Shown here: in pieces, positions 34,853 to 44,446 of the stretch
Numbering within the stretch: the stretch's first letter is position 1
Layout: each line of letters opens with the position of its first letter
Assembly (NCBI GenBank): GCA_025457915.1
Contig: JALOTL010000012.1
Coordinates: 1 to 64,000 of the forward strand
DNA length: 64,000 nt
Direction: 5' to 3'
Origin: Spirochaetota bacterium
GTDB lineage: Bacteria > Spirochaetota > UBA4802 > UBA5550
Made by a program: the position numbers and the translations under genes
Notes under the pieces: model-generated
Database searches by the model: none
What the model saw: the letters and a program-made list of their open reading frames with translations, nothing else
What the model was told of the DNA's origin: nothing

Positions 34853-36052
34853 CTATTTAGCTTCCGGGACCCTGCCGTTGTAGCATTTCAAAGGATTCTC
34901 CATAACCCCGATGAGGCAGATGCCGCAGTTGATGCATCGTGATTCCGATTGCCTTCCGGACCTGAATTTATTCACGATGCCCGGCTCGATGATGAACGGC
35001 CTGCTCATGGATATGAAATCTGCCCTGTTTTCCGCGATCGCGTTTTCAATGTCAGCAAGACGCCTCATGCCGCCGACCGCGATGACCGGTATATCCACCT
35101 CGCGCTTTATTTTTTCCGCGGCATCAATGTTGTAATTCGTGAGCGGCCTGTAGTTTTTCAAGAGAAGAGGGGAAGCGATTTTAAAAAGGGCCTTCTTTAT
35201 TCCCGGCATGTCCCTTATCACCGGCATCATCCTTGCCATCGCTTCTGCCGGGTTAATCGACATCCTGATGCTGTTGAACCCGTCGTTTCCGCTGCCGCAT
35301 GAAACTTCTATGGCGTCGAATCCGTGCTTCTGGAAAAGAACCGCGGTCTTCAAGGCCTCGTTCATCCTCATGCCGCCCCTCTCGAAATCGTATGCGTTCA
35401 TTTTTACCCATATGGGATAATCGCCTGCAAGATCCCTGGCCTTCTCCATGATCCGGGCGATAATCCGGAACCTGTTTTCCGTATCTCCGCCCCACATGTC
35501 ATTCCTCCTGTTCTGGGCCGGAGACAGGAACTCGGAAAGAAGGTACCCGTGGGCCGCATGCAGCTGCGCGCCGCTGAAGCCGGCCTTTTTCGCGCGCAGT
35601 ACCGCGCCTGCGAAGCCGTCTATGATGCCTTCGATTTCATCACCGGTAAGCGCCCTTGCGCGCGCCTGGGACGAGGCATAAAATTTTTTCGATGGGGCCA
35701 CCGCCTGCCCGCCGGTTATCGAGGGGCCCGTCTGGCCGCCGGCATGGGCGAGCTGGATGATGATCGGCGTACCGTGCTTTGTTACCCTGCCGCTGAGCTT
35801 CCTGTACTCCGCGAGGTGTTCATCGCTGTCTATCATGCACATTCCCTTAAATGCCTTGCCGTTTTTCCTGACACCGGCGAAACCTGTTATGATGGCGCCG
35901 GCGCCTCCCTCGGCGATCTTCATGTAAAGATCGGATAGAGCTTCAAGCGGCCGGCCATTTTCATCGGCCATCCCTTCGAATGTCGCGGACCTAATCAGCC
36001 TGTTCTGAAGCTTTATTTTTCCGATGACGGCTTTTTCAAAAATTTGATTCAT
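34853..36052 (-). CDS. Second old-yellow-enzyme-type NADH:flavin oxidoreductase
   Basis: A 399-residue protein with the same plan as the 33382-34566 product: RLIRSATFEGMADENG at the start, IIQLAHAGGQTGPS, QLHAAHGYLLSEFLSPAQNRRNDMWGGDTENRFR, VIAVGGM, SMSRPFIIEP, and a C-terminal SRCINCGICLIG...CYNG cluster motif. It is about as distant from the first copy as separate subfamilies are. It diverges from the GntR regulator gene, with a palindromic operator candidate between, so this gene may be controlled by that regulator. Confidence 0.88.
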   Translation of the reverse strand: MNQIFEKAVIGKIKLQNRLIRSATFEGMADENGRPLEALSDLYMKIAEGGAGAIITGFAGVRKNGKAFKGMCMIDSDEHLAEYRKLSGRVTKHGTPIIIQLAHAGGQTGPSITGGQAVAPSKKFYASSQARARALTGDEIEGIIDGFAGAVLRAKKAGFSGAQLHAAHGYLLSEFLSPAQNRRNDMWGGDTENRFRIIARIMEKARDLAGDYPIWVKMNAYDFERGGMRMNEALKTAVLFQKHGFDAIEVSCGSGNDGFNSIRMSINPAEAMARMMPVIRDMPGIKKALFKIASPLLLKNYRPLTNYNIDAAEKIKREVDIPVIAVGGMRRLADIENAIAENRADFISMSRPFIIEPGIVNKFRSGRQSESRCINCGICLIGVMENPLKCYNGRVPEAK

Positions 36053-36131
36053 TCAATATCTCCCGGTTTACCCTAAAATATTTTCGCCTGTCTTCAGTAA
36101 TGGCCAAATAAAATAAAATCAACTTTTTTTC

Positions 36132-36177
36132 TTGACAAAAAGATGTTATTATTAAGTTGTATCTTTGTAGATACAAC
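36132..36177 (+). promoter_or_regulatory. Promoter-operator region of the GntR regulator
   Basis: A consensus -35 TTGACA is at 36132-36137. A perfect 9-bp inverted repeat follows: GTTGTATCT at 36156-36164 and AGATACAAC at 36169-36177, four bases apart. Its right arm lies just beyond the expected -10 region. Its size and place suit a dimeric winged-helix repressor, so it is the likely operator of the downstream GntR protein and perhaps of the divergent OYE gene. Confidence 0.6.
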
Positions 36178-36257
36178 AATACAAGTGATCGTGGATTTTT
36201 CTGCCATTCCGCCGGCTTGCCGCAGCGTGACTTTACGCGCGCCGGATCGCGGAGCCG

Positions 36258-37019
36258 GTGAAAATCGGCGACAATGACAGTCTCTTGAAAAAAATCATAT
36301 TAGAAAACGTCCATATACCTCTGCACTACCAGATATCCGACTATCTGATGATGATGCTGGAAAAGGGGGAACTGGGCTCTGATAAAAAACTCCCTACCGA
36401 GGAGGAGCTCTGCAATATATTTGACGTAAGCAGGACGACCGTGCGAAGGGCCCTTGATCATCTTCTGCAGAAGGGTTTCCTTTATAAGAAGCAGGGCAGG
36501 GGCACTTTCTGGACGGAGACCGTCCAGAAGATCAAGAAGGAAAAACTATCGGGTATCAACCGGGAAATATTCAGGATTACGAAAAAAACTGTCGCGAGGG
36601 TGATATCTAAGGAGACCTCGACGGTCAATCCTGAAATAAACAGGGAGCTGAGACTGCCGGAAGACCGCGAGGTGGTTACTTTCAAGAGGATCCGGCTGGC
36701 GGACGGGGAGGTGATGAGCTTCACAATCAATTACCTGCCGAGGGAGTACGGCGACGGAATACACAAAGCGCATCTGGAGAAGATGACCATGCTCGAGACG
36801 CTGGAGAACGTGCTCGGCGTGGACCTGGGCGTGATCGAACACGTGGTCGAGATAACGAGGGCAACGCAGGAGATCGCTAAAAATCTCGGCATCTCCAATC
36901 TCGATCCCGTCCTGACGGTCAAGACATCGGTGTTCAATACCGGCGGCGATCCGATCGAGGTGGTCTGGACTTATTTCGTTGAGAATAAATACAAGTTCAG
37001 GGTGGTGCTGGATAAGTGA
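36258..37019 (+). CDS. GntR-family (HutC/UTRA) transcriptional regulator
   Basis: A 253-residue regulator. A winged helix-turn-helix occupies about 20-90: PLHYQISDYLMMMLEKGEL, LPTEEELCNIFDVSRTTVRRALDHLLQKGFLYKKQGRGTF. The C-terminal UTRA ligand-binding domain is at about 105-250 (VVTFKRIRLADGEVMSFTINYLP, IEVVWTYFVENKYKFRVVL). GntR/UTRA proteins usually repress nearby catabolic genes until a small acid or sugar binds. The start is GTG. It precedes the acyl-CoA synthetase and OFA transporter genes in the same direction. Confidence 0.92.
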   Translation: MKIGDNDSLLKKIILENVHIPLHYQISDYLMMMLEKGELGSDKKLPTEEELCNIFDVSRTTVRRALDHLLQKGFLYKKQGRGTFWTETVQKIKKEKLSGINREIFRITKKTVARVISKETSTVNPEINRELRLPEDREVVTFKRIRLADGEVMSFTINYLPREYGDGIHKAHLEKMTMLETLENVLGVDLGVIEHVVEITRATQEIAKNLGISNLDPVLTVKTSVFNTGGDPIEVVWTYFVENKYKFRVVLDK

Positions 37020-37121
37020 ATTACGGGAATCGTCAACGGCCGCACGCATTTTAGAATAATCATGCGGCGCTGATCGACGACCGACGACATGAAATAAAAA
37101 AATATCTGGAGGAGAAAAAAT

Positions 37122-39020
37122 ATGGGAAAGTATCAAGAGGCTTACGACGAATCAATCAAGAACCCGTCGAAATTCTGGGGAGAGGCCGCAAAGGACATCC
37201 GCTGGATCAAGGAGCCGACGAAGGTTCTCGATGATTCCAACAAGCCGTTCTACCGCTGGTTTACTGACGGCGAGATCAATACCTGCTACAACGCGCTGGA
37301 TTACCATGTAGAAAACGGCAGGGCCGATCAGACCGCCATCATCTACGACAGCCCGGTAACGGACACCATTAAGAAATATTCATACAGGGAGCTCCTGGAT
37401 GAAACATCGAGATTCGCAGGCGTCCTGAAGTCACTGGGCGTGGCCAAGGGCGACAGGGTCATCATATACATGCCTATGATACCGCAGGCGGCGATAGCAA
37501 TGCTGGCCTGCGCGCGGATCGGGGCGATACATTCAGTGGTTTTCGGCGGGTTCGCCTCGAACGAGCTCGCGATCAGGGTGGATGACGCGAAACCCAGGAT
37601 AATAATTTCCGCGTCCTGCGGCATCGAGGGGAAAAAGGTCATCGAGTACAAACCCCTGCTTGACAAGGCCATAGAGCTTTCCAGGTACAAACCTGAAAAG
37701 TGCATCATTTATCAGAGGAAACAGGCATCTTCTCCGCTGACAGCCGGGCGAGACCTTGACTGGGACGAAATGATGAAGAAGGCCGGGCCGGCAGGATGCG
37801 AGAAGCTGAAGGCCACCGACCCGCTTTACATACTTTATACGTCCGGGACCACCGGGATCCCGAAGGGCGTCGTGAGGGACAACGGCGGACATGCCGTGGC
37901 CTTGAAATGGAGCATGAAAAACGTGTACGACGTCAGCCCCGGCGACGTGTACTGGGCGGCATCCGACGTGGGCTGGGTCGTCGGCCATTCATACATAGTA
38001 TACGCGCCGCTTCTTTACGGATGCACCACCATCATGTACGAGGGAAAACCCGTTGGCACCCCTGACCCGGGGGCTTTCTGGAGGGTCATATCCCAGCACA
38101 ATGTAAAGGTCCTGTTCACCGCACCGACGGCCTTCAGGGCGATAAAAAAAGAGGACCCGAACGGTGAGTTCTTTAAAAAATACGACCTCTCCAGCTTCAA
38201 GGCCCTTTTCCTCGCGGGCGAGCGCCTTGATCCCGACACGTACGAATGGGCGAGCAGGCTGCTCAAGAAGCCGGTGATAGACCACTGGTGGCAGACTGAA
38301 ACCGGATGGGCCATCGCCGCGAACTGCATAGGCATAGAAAACCTTCCGGTGAAGGCCGGGTCTCCGACCAAGTGCGTTCCCGGATACCAGGTGGAAATAC
38401 TGGACAGTGAAGGCAGGCAGCTACCTAATGAAACTGAAGGCATCGTGGCCATCAGGCTGCCCCTGCCTCCGGGTACCCTGCCCACGCTGTATCAGAACGA
38501 CGATAAGTTCAAGGAATCGTACACCGACCCGTTTCCCGGATATTATTTCACGGGCGACGGCGGGTATTATGACAGGGACGGATACATATACATCATGGGA
38601 AGGGTTGACGACGTGATAAACGTTGCGGGCCATCGACTTTCCACCGGGGCCATGGAAGAGGTCATCGCGAAGCACCCGGACGTGGCGGAATGCGCGGTCG
38701 TCGGCGCGGCCGATGATTTCAAAGGGCAGCTTCCTCTGGGATTCGTCGTGCTCAAGGCGGGAGTCAAGCGCAGCGGGGACGAGATCATCAAGGAGCTTGT
38801 CCAGATGATACGCGACCAGATAGGGGCCGTGGCCGCCTTCAAGCAGGCGCTTATAGTGGAAAGGCTGCCGAAGACCAGGTCCGGTAAAATTCTCAGGGCG
38901 ATCATGAGAAAGATCGCGGACGGCGCCGAATACAAGGCGCCTTCGACGATCGACGACCCGGCCATACTCACGGAGATCGAGGGTCATTTGAAGACCATAG
39001 GTTACGCTAAAAAGCAATAA
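37122..39020 (+). CDS. prpE: PrpE-like acyl-CoA synthetase (propionate type)
   Basis: A 632-residue AMP-forming ligase, with GGAGGAG ahead of ATG 37122. Motifs: VVFGGFASNELAIRV, YTSGTTGIPKGVVRDNGGHAVAL (the DNGGH stretch is typical of propionyl-CoA synthetases), DVGWVVGHSYIVYAPL, DHWWQTETGW (Acs has a Gly where this has Trp-Ala), [38 protein letters not shown], and [15 protein letters not shown] with the acetylatable Lys. It would activate propionate or a related short acid. Its place between a GntR regulator and an OFA transporter suggests import, then activation, of one carboxylate. Confidence 0.88.
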   Translation: MGKYQEAYDESIKNPSKFWGEAAKDIRWIKEPTKVLDDSNKPFYRWFTDGEINTCYNALDYHVENGRADQTAIIYDSPVTDTIKKYSYRELLDETSRFAGVLKSLGVAKGDRVIIYMPMIPQAAIAMLACARIGAIHSVVFGGFASNELAIRVDDAKPRIIISASCGIEGKKVIEYKPLLDKAIELSRYKPEKCIIYQRKQASSPLTAGRDLDWDEMMKKAGPAGCEKLKATDPLYILYTSGTTGIPKGVVRDNGGHAVALKWSMKNVYDVSPGDVYWAASDVGWVVGHSYIVYAPLLYGCTTIMYEGKPVGTPDPGAFWRVISQHNVKVLFTAPTAFRAIKKEDPNGEFFKKYDLSSFKALFLAGERLDPDTYEWASRLLKKPVIDHWWQTETGWAIAANCIGIENLPVKAGSPTKCVPGYQVEILDSEGRQLPNETEGIVAIRLPLPPGTLPTLYQNDDKFKESYTDPFPGYYFTGDGGYYDRDGYIYIMGRVDDVINVAGHRLSTGAMEEVIAKHPDVAECAVVGAADDFKGQLPLGFVVLKAGVKRSGDEIIKELVQMIRDQIGAVAAFKQALIVERLPKTRSGKILRAIMRKIADGAEYKAPSTIDDPAILTEIEGHLKTIGYAKKQ

Positions 39021-39028
39021 GAGGTACA

Positions 39029-39068
39029 GGAAAGCCCGGCAGCCGTTGATTCCGCTGCCGGGCTTTCC
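39029..39068 (+). terminator. Strong hairpin after prpE
   Basis: A 15-bp perfect stem (39029-39043 with 39054-39068) and a 10-base loop. No clear T run follows, so termination may be partial and leave some read-through to the transporter gene. Confidence 0.7.
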
Positions 39069-39148
39069 GTATAAATAAAATCTCACGGCAGGGACAGGTC
39101 TTGTCCGCTCCCTGCAAAGAAAAAAACAATTCCGGCCGTAAGTTATTA

Positions 39149-39179
39149 AGGCCGCCGTCATCGTTTCAGACGGCGGCCT
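39149..39179. repeat. GC-rich hairpin before the OFA transporter gene
   Basis: AGGCCGCCGTC at 39149-39159 pairs exactly with 39169-39179 across nine bases. It lies about 40 bases upstream of the transporter start, where it could affect expression. No T run follows. Confidence 0.6.
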
Positions 39180-39219
39180 CCGGCCAGTATTTTGCATAAA
39201 AAACAACCAGGAGGAGAAA

Positions 39220-40461
39220 ATGACAGGAAATGAAAAAACAGCGGGTGCCGTCATGCCGCGCTGGATCCCGCTTGTAGGCGGAATTCTCAGCAGCACCACC
39301 TGCGGCGCCCTTTTATACGCGTGGAGCGTTTTCATCAAACCGCTCAACGCGGAGTTCGGATGGAGCAGGGCGGACATAGCAACCGCGTTCGCGATAGCGT
39401 GTCTGGTGTTCGGACTGATGACCTACCCGGCGGGAAGGCTCAGCGACAAGTACGGTCCGAGGATAGTCGTTCTTGTCGGGGGGATCATACTCGGAATCGG
39501 GTTCGTTCTTTCGGGATACATACAGACGAAGGCCGAGCTTTACCTGACATACGGCGTTGTTGCCGGTTTCGGCGGGGGACTCGTTTATCTTCCTCCCATT
39601 GCTACCGCACCCAAATGGTGGCCGGAAAGGAGGGCGCTGGCAACCGGATTCGCGGTGGTGGGACTGGGACTGGGTTCCTTCATAATGGGGCCGCTCGCGA
39701 CATACATAATCGAAAATGCCGGATGGAGGTACGTGTTTATTTATGTCGGGATCGCCATGGGGATCATAGCCGTCGCCTCGTCGTTCAGCCTCAGCGTACC
39801 CCCCGCGGGATGGAGGCCGGCAGGGTGGACCCCGCCGGTGGAAAAGGGACAGGACCCCTCGAGGGAAAGGAGGGACTATACCTTTCAGGAGACGGTAAAG
39901 ACGCTGCAGTTCTGGCTTCTTTACATCGCTTATTTCTGCGGCTCTTTCGCCGGATTGATGGTGATCGGTCATATAGCGGGTCACGGGACCGACCAGGGTC
40001 TGACGCCGATGAAGGCCGCTTTCGCATCCAGCTGCCTTGCCATCATGAACGCCGCCACAAGAGTCATCTCGGGATATATTGCCGACAGGCTCGGGATAAA
40101 GATCACCTTTACGGGTGTTTTCATATTGCAGGTGGCCGCCATGGCCCTCCTGTACCCGTCGGGACAGTCGTACATAGCGTTATGGGCGGTGGCCGCGGTG
40201 ATCGGATGGAACTACGGGGCCATGTTCACCATGTTCCCGGCGACCTGTCTCCAGTACTTCGGACCGACAGCGCAGGGAAGCAACTACGGCCTCCTTTTCA
40301 CAGCATGGGGCCTGGCCGGATTTGCCGGTCCGTACGTCGGCGGGTGGCTGAAGGATTCCACCGGGACATATTACATGCCGTTCATTGTCGGGGCGGCCGT
40401 GGTAGCCGTTTCAGCTGTGATCGTCGCCCTTGTGAAGGCGCCGGAAAAAAAGCACGTTTAG
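39220..40461 (+). CDS. OFA-family MFS transporter (oxalate/formate antiporter type)
   Basis: A 413-residue inner-membrane protein with about 12 hydrophobic helices. OFA-family hallmarks: [31 protein letters not shown] near the start, then [20 protein letters not shown], and [28 protein letters not shown] in helix 4-5. Many OFA members move small mono- or dicarboxylates. A strong AGGAGGAG precedes ATG 39220. With the synthetase and regulator upstream, it probably imports the acid that PrpE activates. Confidence 0.9.
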   Translation: MTGNEKTAGAVMPRWIPLVGGILSSTTCGALLYAWSVFIKPLNAEFGWSRADIATAFAIACLVFGLMTYPAGRLSDKYGPRIVVLVGGIILGIGFVLSGYIQTKAELYLTYGVVAGFGGGLVYLPPIATAPKWWPERRALATGFAVVGLGLGSFIMGPLATYIIENAGWRYVFIYVGIAMGIIAVASSFSLSVPPAGWRPAGWTPPVEKGQDPSRERRDYTFQETVKTLQFWLLYIAYFCGSFAGLMVIGHIAGHGTDQGLTPMKAAFASSCLAIMNAATRVISGYIADRLGIKITFTGVFILQVAAMALLYPSGQSYIALWAVAAVIGWNYGAMFTMFPATCLQYFGPTAQGSNYGLLFTAWGLAGFAGPYVGGWLKDSTGTYYMPFIVGAAVVAVSAVIVALVKAPEKKHV

Positions 40462-40485
40462 ACGCGGTATCTGAAAATTATATGA

Positions 40486-40524
40486 AAAGCGGGACATGGA
40501 TTATCCATGTCCCGCTTTGTTTTA
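40486..40524. terminator. Terminator between the OFA gene and the acyltransferase fusion
   Basis: A 15-bp perfect stem (40486-40500 with 40504-40518), a three-base loop, then a T-rich run on the plus strand. It separates two converging genes. Confidence 0.88.
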
Positions 40525-40547
40525 TATTGAATTAAAAAACAGGCCGC

Positions 40548-42725
40548 CTACTTTTTCCTGAAATTTTCCTCGAGGAATGCAAGAACCCTGGCCGCCACCC
40601 TGTCGAACTCCTTGCCCCTCACAATCCCGTGCCTGTTCGCATAAATCCTGCAGAGTTCCTTATCGGCCGTACCCAGCTTGTCGAATATCTCCAGCCCGCT
40701 TGCCGGGTTCACTATGGGGTCGTTCGATCCCTGGACTATCATGGTCGGGGTATCCACGTCCGGCAGCCTCTCTTCCACGGTTTTCATCAGCTTTTCAAGC
40801 TCCGATACGCCTCGAACCGGGTTCCTGAAATAATTTATGTTGGGGTTCTCCGGGGTGTTGGTGATGTATTCCATTTTGCCCCTGTTCAATTTAAACCTGG
40901 AAAGAAAGTTGTTCCACACCACCACGGCCGAAGACAGTCTCGATGCGATGTTCTGAAGGTGAAGCGGCGCGTTAATGGATACTATGCATTTGAACCTGTT
41001 TTTTTTATTGGCCGCCTGGAGAAGGGCGAGCCCGGCGCCTGTTGAGAAGCCAACTATGGCGAAGTCCCTGACGGTGTTTTTCATCACAACGTAGCCCCTG
41101 TTCACGGACTCGTACCACTCGTCCCAGTTCCTTTCGGCCAGGTCCTCCGGCGACGTGCCGTGACCCCTTAGCCTGACGCCATACACAGTATAGCCTTTAC
41201 CGTAAAGGAAATCCGCGAGGACCCTGATTTCTTCCGGCGCGGCCATGTATCCATGTACGAGTATCACTCCCCTCTCGGAAAAGCACCTCTTGAAGAAGAA
41301 TGGCGATCCGATCTCAGTGGGCTTGCTTTCCCCGGGAATTTTGTATTGTTTGTAATCGTCAAGGAATATCTCCCGGTCGTGCGCTATGAACCTCTTCCTT
41401 ATTTTTCTTCTCAGAAAAAACGGGGACATAAGCATTATCCTGTGGAGCCATTTAATGAGTCCTTTTATCGGCTCTATCTCGTTTTTAAGAACTTCGACGA
41501 TATTGTCTTTCCTGACCGAATGGAACTTGTATATCCTCTGGAATTTTGACCCGTTCCTGATGATGCAGCCGTCCCTGAGCGTTACCAGGCCCGCGGATTC
41601 CGCGGCCTCGACGAAGCTGCCGTATTTGCTGTGGAAATCGTCGGTATTCAGATAGTCCTGTTTTTTTATCAGGCTTGAATGGAAGTTTGAAATCCCCAGC
41701 TCCTTTATTTTTTCTATCGCCAGGTTCGCCCTGTTTTTGAAGTCCGTCTCGTCTATCCTGTTTTTCGGGTACATGGCGAGAATGTACGAGAAGATATGGT
41801 CGTGGTTCACGGTCGTCATAGTGTAAATGCATTCCATGTACCTCTGCATGAGCTTCAGTGACATGCTCGTCAAGTGTGAATTATCCGACAGCTCGCCGTC
41901 AAGGTACAGATCGTGGTTGGATATCATTTTCCTGATCGAGCCTTTATCGAATAGATACTTTTTTATGAGTATCGGTTCACCGAAGGTAACGTCGATGTCA
42001 ACGCCCTCGAGCAGCATGGTCCCCTCAACCAGGAGTTCCTCCTCCAGTCTCGGTGAAACCTCCTTCGAGAATTTCTGGATGATTTTGTTGATCGAGTTGT
42101 CCCTTGCCCTGACGGGATAGTAGGTGATGTTGACCGGAACGATGTAGGTTTCCCTGTTGAGAACGTCCTCCGTGCTGTCGGTTATGCCGAAGCGCTCCAT
42201 TATTTTCTGGACAGCGTTCTGGTTCCCGCTTTCCTGGAGGAACCTGATTTTTTCACGGTAGAACTGGGATACGAGCGCGGTCCTGGCGGCGCCGCTGTGA
42301 GGCGGGCGCCTGATGCCGACGTTGTAGACCATGTATTTGCCCTTCTCGATGATCTTCTTGTCCTTGATCATCTGGCCTTCCGGGAATATGACAACCGGGT
42401 TTTCGTCGGTGAGGAGGCATTTAATCATCAAATTGTCCCTTTCAGGGTCGCGGGTCGATATCGCCCCCAGCTTGACCATCAGGTTTCCCAATCCGCCGCC
42501 GAAAAAGGAATAATGCGCGAGCGAAATTGGAAACTTGCCGGTGGTCCTCTGGACCAGGTAAGGTATGAATACCGTCTCCATTCTCGTGAAATGGTTGACG
42601 ACATAAAGGACCGGGTCGTCAGGGATGTTTTCCGCGCCGTGGACCCTTATCTTGGCGCCGGAGTTTTTAAAAAGACTGTCCAGCGCCGTCCCTATGGTTT
42701 TAATAAGAATATTCGATATCTCCAT
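40548..42725 (-). CDS. Fusion of a PlsC-type acyltransferase and an alpha/beta hydrolase
   Basis: A 725-residue protein. The N-terminal 230 residues follow the glycerolipid acyltransferase plan: VVNHFTRMETVFIP (the H-x4-D motif reads H-x4-E), AISTRDPERDN, and VIFPEGQM. A helical middle region (about 270-430) has no family I can name. The C-terminal 240 residues are an alpha/beta hydrolase: VILVHGYMA, VRLRGHGTSPEDL, nucleophile elbow GFSTGAG, acid in QGSNDPIV, and His in NRHGIVRG. The product may acylate and then deacylate a lipid. The start ATG has AGGAGAG upstream. No frameshift is seen between domains. Confidence 0.85.
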   Translation of the reverse strand: MEISNILIKTIGTALDSLFKNSGAKIRVHGAENIPDDPVLYVVNHFTRMETVFIPYLVQRTTGKFPISLAHYSFFGGGLGNLMVKLGAISTRDPERDNLMIKCLLTDENPVVIFPEGQMIKDKKIIEKGKYMVYNVGIRRPPHSGAARTALVSQFYREKIRFLQESGNQNAVQKIMERFGITDSTEDVLNRETYIVPVNITYYPVRARDNSINKIIQKFSKEVSPRLEEELLVEGTMLLEGVDIDVTFGEPILIKKYLFDKGSIRKMISNHDLYLDGELSDNSHLTSMSLKLMQRYMECIYTMTTVNHDHIFSYILAMYPKNRIDETDFKNRANLAIEKIKELGISNFHSSLIKKQDYLNTDDFHSKYGSFVEAAESAGLVTLRDGCIIRNGSKFQRIYKFHSVRKDNIVEVLKNEIEPIKGLIKWLHRIMLMSPFFLRRKIRKRFIAHDREIFLDDYKQYKIPGESKPTEIGSPFFFKRCFSERGVILVHGYMAAPEEIRVLADFLYGKGYTVYGVRLRGHGTSPEDLAERNWDEWYESVNRGYVVMKNTVRDFAIVGFSTGAGLALLQAANKKNRFKCIVSINAPLHLQNIASRLSSAVVVWNNFLSRFKLNRGKMEYITNTPENPNINYFRNPVRGVSELEKLMKTVEERLPDVDTPTMIVQGSNDPIVNPASGLEIFDKLGTADKELCRIYANRHGIVRGKEFDRVAARVLAFLEENFRKK

Positions 42726-42734
42726 GCCGCTCTC

Positions 42735-43145
42735 CTAATTTTTCCATCTGTCGTTCAGGTAATCGGAAATGATATCCCTGTGGTCGAACGCCATTTCTTC
42801 AGGGAGACCGTCGGCGCCGAAAACCGCCGCCTCGCTCGCGTCGTCTCTGCCGGCCGGGTTTCCCTCGGCCTCGGCTATATATACCGTGGTTATGTTGTGC
42901 TGCCTCGCGTCCCTTGCCGGGTCGGAATACGTATGGAACTGCCTTATCAGCCTCACCCTCAGGGACGTTTCCTCGTGCGCCTCCCTGACGGCGGCTTCCT
43001 CAAGCGACTCGCCGTAATCGACGAAACCGCCGGGCAGGGCCCATCCGAAAGGAGGGTTTTTTCTTTTAATCAGTACGATCTTTTTCGGCGCCGGTCCTTT
43101 CATCTCGATGATCACATCGACGGTGGGGACGGGGTTTTTATACAT
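42735..43145 (-). CDS. Nudix hydrolase
   Basis: A 136-residue protein with a complete Nudix box: [22 protein letters not shown] (about 40-61), with the G-x5-E-x7-R-E-x2-E-E pattern. It resembles ADP-ribose pyrophosphatases. It cleaves a nucleoside-diphosphate-linked compound, but which one is not visible. The stop is 9 bases before the fusion gene start, and its own start overlaps the PAS/HATPase gene by eight bases. Confidence 0.9.
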   Translation of the reverse strand: MYKNPVPTVDVIIEMKGPAPKKIVLIKRKNPPFGWALPGGFVDYGESLEEAAVREAHEETSLRVRLIRQFHTYSDPARDARQHNITTVYIAEAEGNPAGRDDASEAAVFGADGLPEEMAFDHRDIISDYLNDRWKN

Positions 43146-44301
43146 CCTTGATTACGGCCTCCCTGTTGAAATATTTGACGAGCGTCACCTCGTTGCCTGC
43201 TTCATTGAATAATGTCTCGTCGAAGGCGTTAATAATTATCTGGAGGCCGATTCCGTGCAGCGTGTTCAGGAGATTGCACTCGAGTTCGTTCGATGCCTGG
43301 CTGAGGAATTTATTCCATTCGAACCCCTTGCCGTCGTCCTTTACCCTGTAGGTGACCCTGTCCGGTTCGAGGATGTAGTCTATGTACACCCTCCTGTTCC
43401 TGACCATGTCGTCGCTGCAGGCATTCAGGAGGTATTCCGTGTAGTTTTTGTTTTTCTGCTTCAATTCGGTCTTTTTTTTGAAGCTTATCTCCAGGTTGCC
43501 GTGTTCTATGGCGTTGATCAGCACCTCCTGGAGGGCTATCTGGATGAACAGTACCTGGTTTGTGTCGAGCTTGCCGTCAAGGTTTCGGGTGAGCCTGTGG
43601 CAGAATATGTGAACGTTCATCACATCGTTGGACATCACGTAAAAGCATTTTTCGTTGATGAGCCATGAATTTGTAATATAGTCGCTCTGGATCATTCTCG
43701 CGCTGACGAAAATGCTGTCGAGCTCGCCCTGCTTGAACTTGGGCTTCATCTTTATATGGATGGTCTGATAATGGCCCGTGTCCTTAAGCCTCACCGGCGA
43801 TATGATCTCGGCCTCGTTGCCCTGGAAGACCTCCTTGAACCTGTCGAGCAGCATCTGCCTCAGCCTGGGGATGTCTTCTATTTGCGCCTGGTTGAAGACG
43901 TCCCTGAGCGGCTTGCCCATTATTTCCTCGGGATCGAGATCCAGCAGTTTTTTTATGGCGGGATTGAAATTCACCACCCTGCCGAAGCTGTCCAGAAGGA
44001 TGAGCATCTCGTTCGTGTCATTTATGATCAGGTCCAAAAATTTTATCTGGTCCTCAATATTGTTTTTGGCCAGCTTGTATTTTTTTATGAAATAATAGAA
44101 CAGGATGAAGTAAGTTAAGACCAGGAGCAGGGTGAGGGCGGCCATGGAGGCAATCTTGTATGTCCTTTCAATGTCTTCTATCATCAGCATGAATATGAAG
44201 GAGAGGGGAGGGATGATGATGAAAAGAAGGAACGCAGCCGGAATCTTTCTGATTATCAGAGTGTCTGTTTTTTTCAGGCTTTCTTTGATGTTGTCTATCA
44301 T
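43138..44301 (-). CDS. Membrane PAS protein with a GHKL/RsbW-type ATPase domain
   Basis: A 387-residue protein. Two membrane helices at about 20-45 and 52-73; a PAS domain at about 85-200 ([43 protein letters not shown]); then a GHKL ATPase region at about 255-380 with N-box [13 protein letters not shown], the G1-type [13 protein letters not shown] and [13 protein letters not shown]. There is no HisKA dimerisation/phosphoacceptor helix, so it is more like anti-sigma kinases of the RsbW type than a sensor kinase. It may phosphorylate an anti-sigma-factor antagonist that is not encoded nearby. Confidence 0.8.
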   Translation of the reverse strand: MIDNIKESLKKTDTLIIRKIPAAFLLFIIIPPLSFIFMLMIEDIERTYKIASMAALTLLLVLTYFILFYYFIKKYKLAKNNIEDQIKFLDLIINDTNEMLILLDSFGRVVNFNPAIKKLLDLDPEEIMGKPLRDVFNQAQIEDIPRLRQMLLDRFKEVFQGNEAEIISPVRLKDTGHYQTIHIKMKPKFKQGELDSIFVSARMIQSDYITNSWLINEKCFYVMSNDVMNVHIFCHRLTRNLDGKLDTNQVLFIQIALQEVLINAIEHGNLEISFKKKTELKQKNKNYTEYLLNACSDDMVRNRRVYIDYILEPDRVTYRVKDDGKGFEWNKFLSQASNELECNLLNTLHGIGLQIIINAFDETLFNEAGNEVTLVKYFNREAVIKDV

Positions 44302-44446
44302 GATCGGATAACGGTTATTTTTGTTCTGATATAAGAGTATTTGCGCCCCAAGTGCAGGAAGCGGATAAAAAATAACATCAGCGGTAATTATTTCAAGTAC
44401 AATATGTGCCGAATGGATGCGGGATAAGACGGGCGGTAAAAAACGG

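Noticed and set aside
38421-39377. 318-codon minus-strand frame
   Set aside because: It is antisense to the acyl-CoA synthetase and runs across its terminator hairpins.
39321-40535. 404-codon plus-strand frame overlapping the OFA transporter
   Set aside because: It is the same region in another frame, with Arg/Gly/His-rich translation and no membrane segments; the transporter reading is far better supported.
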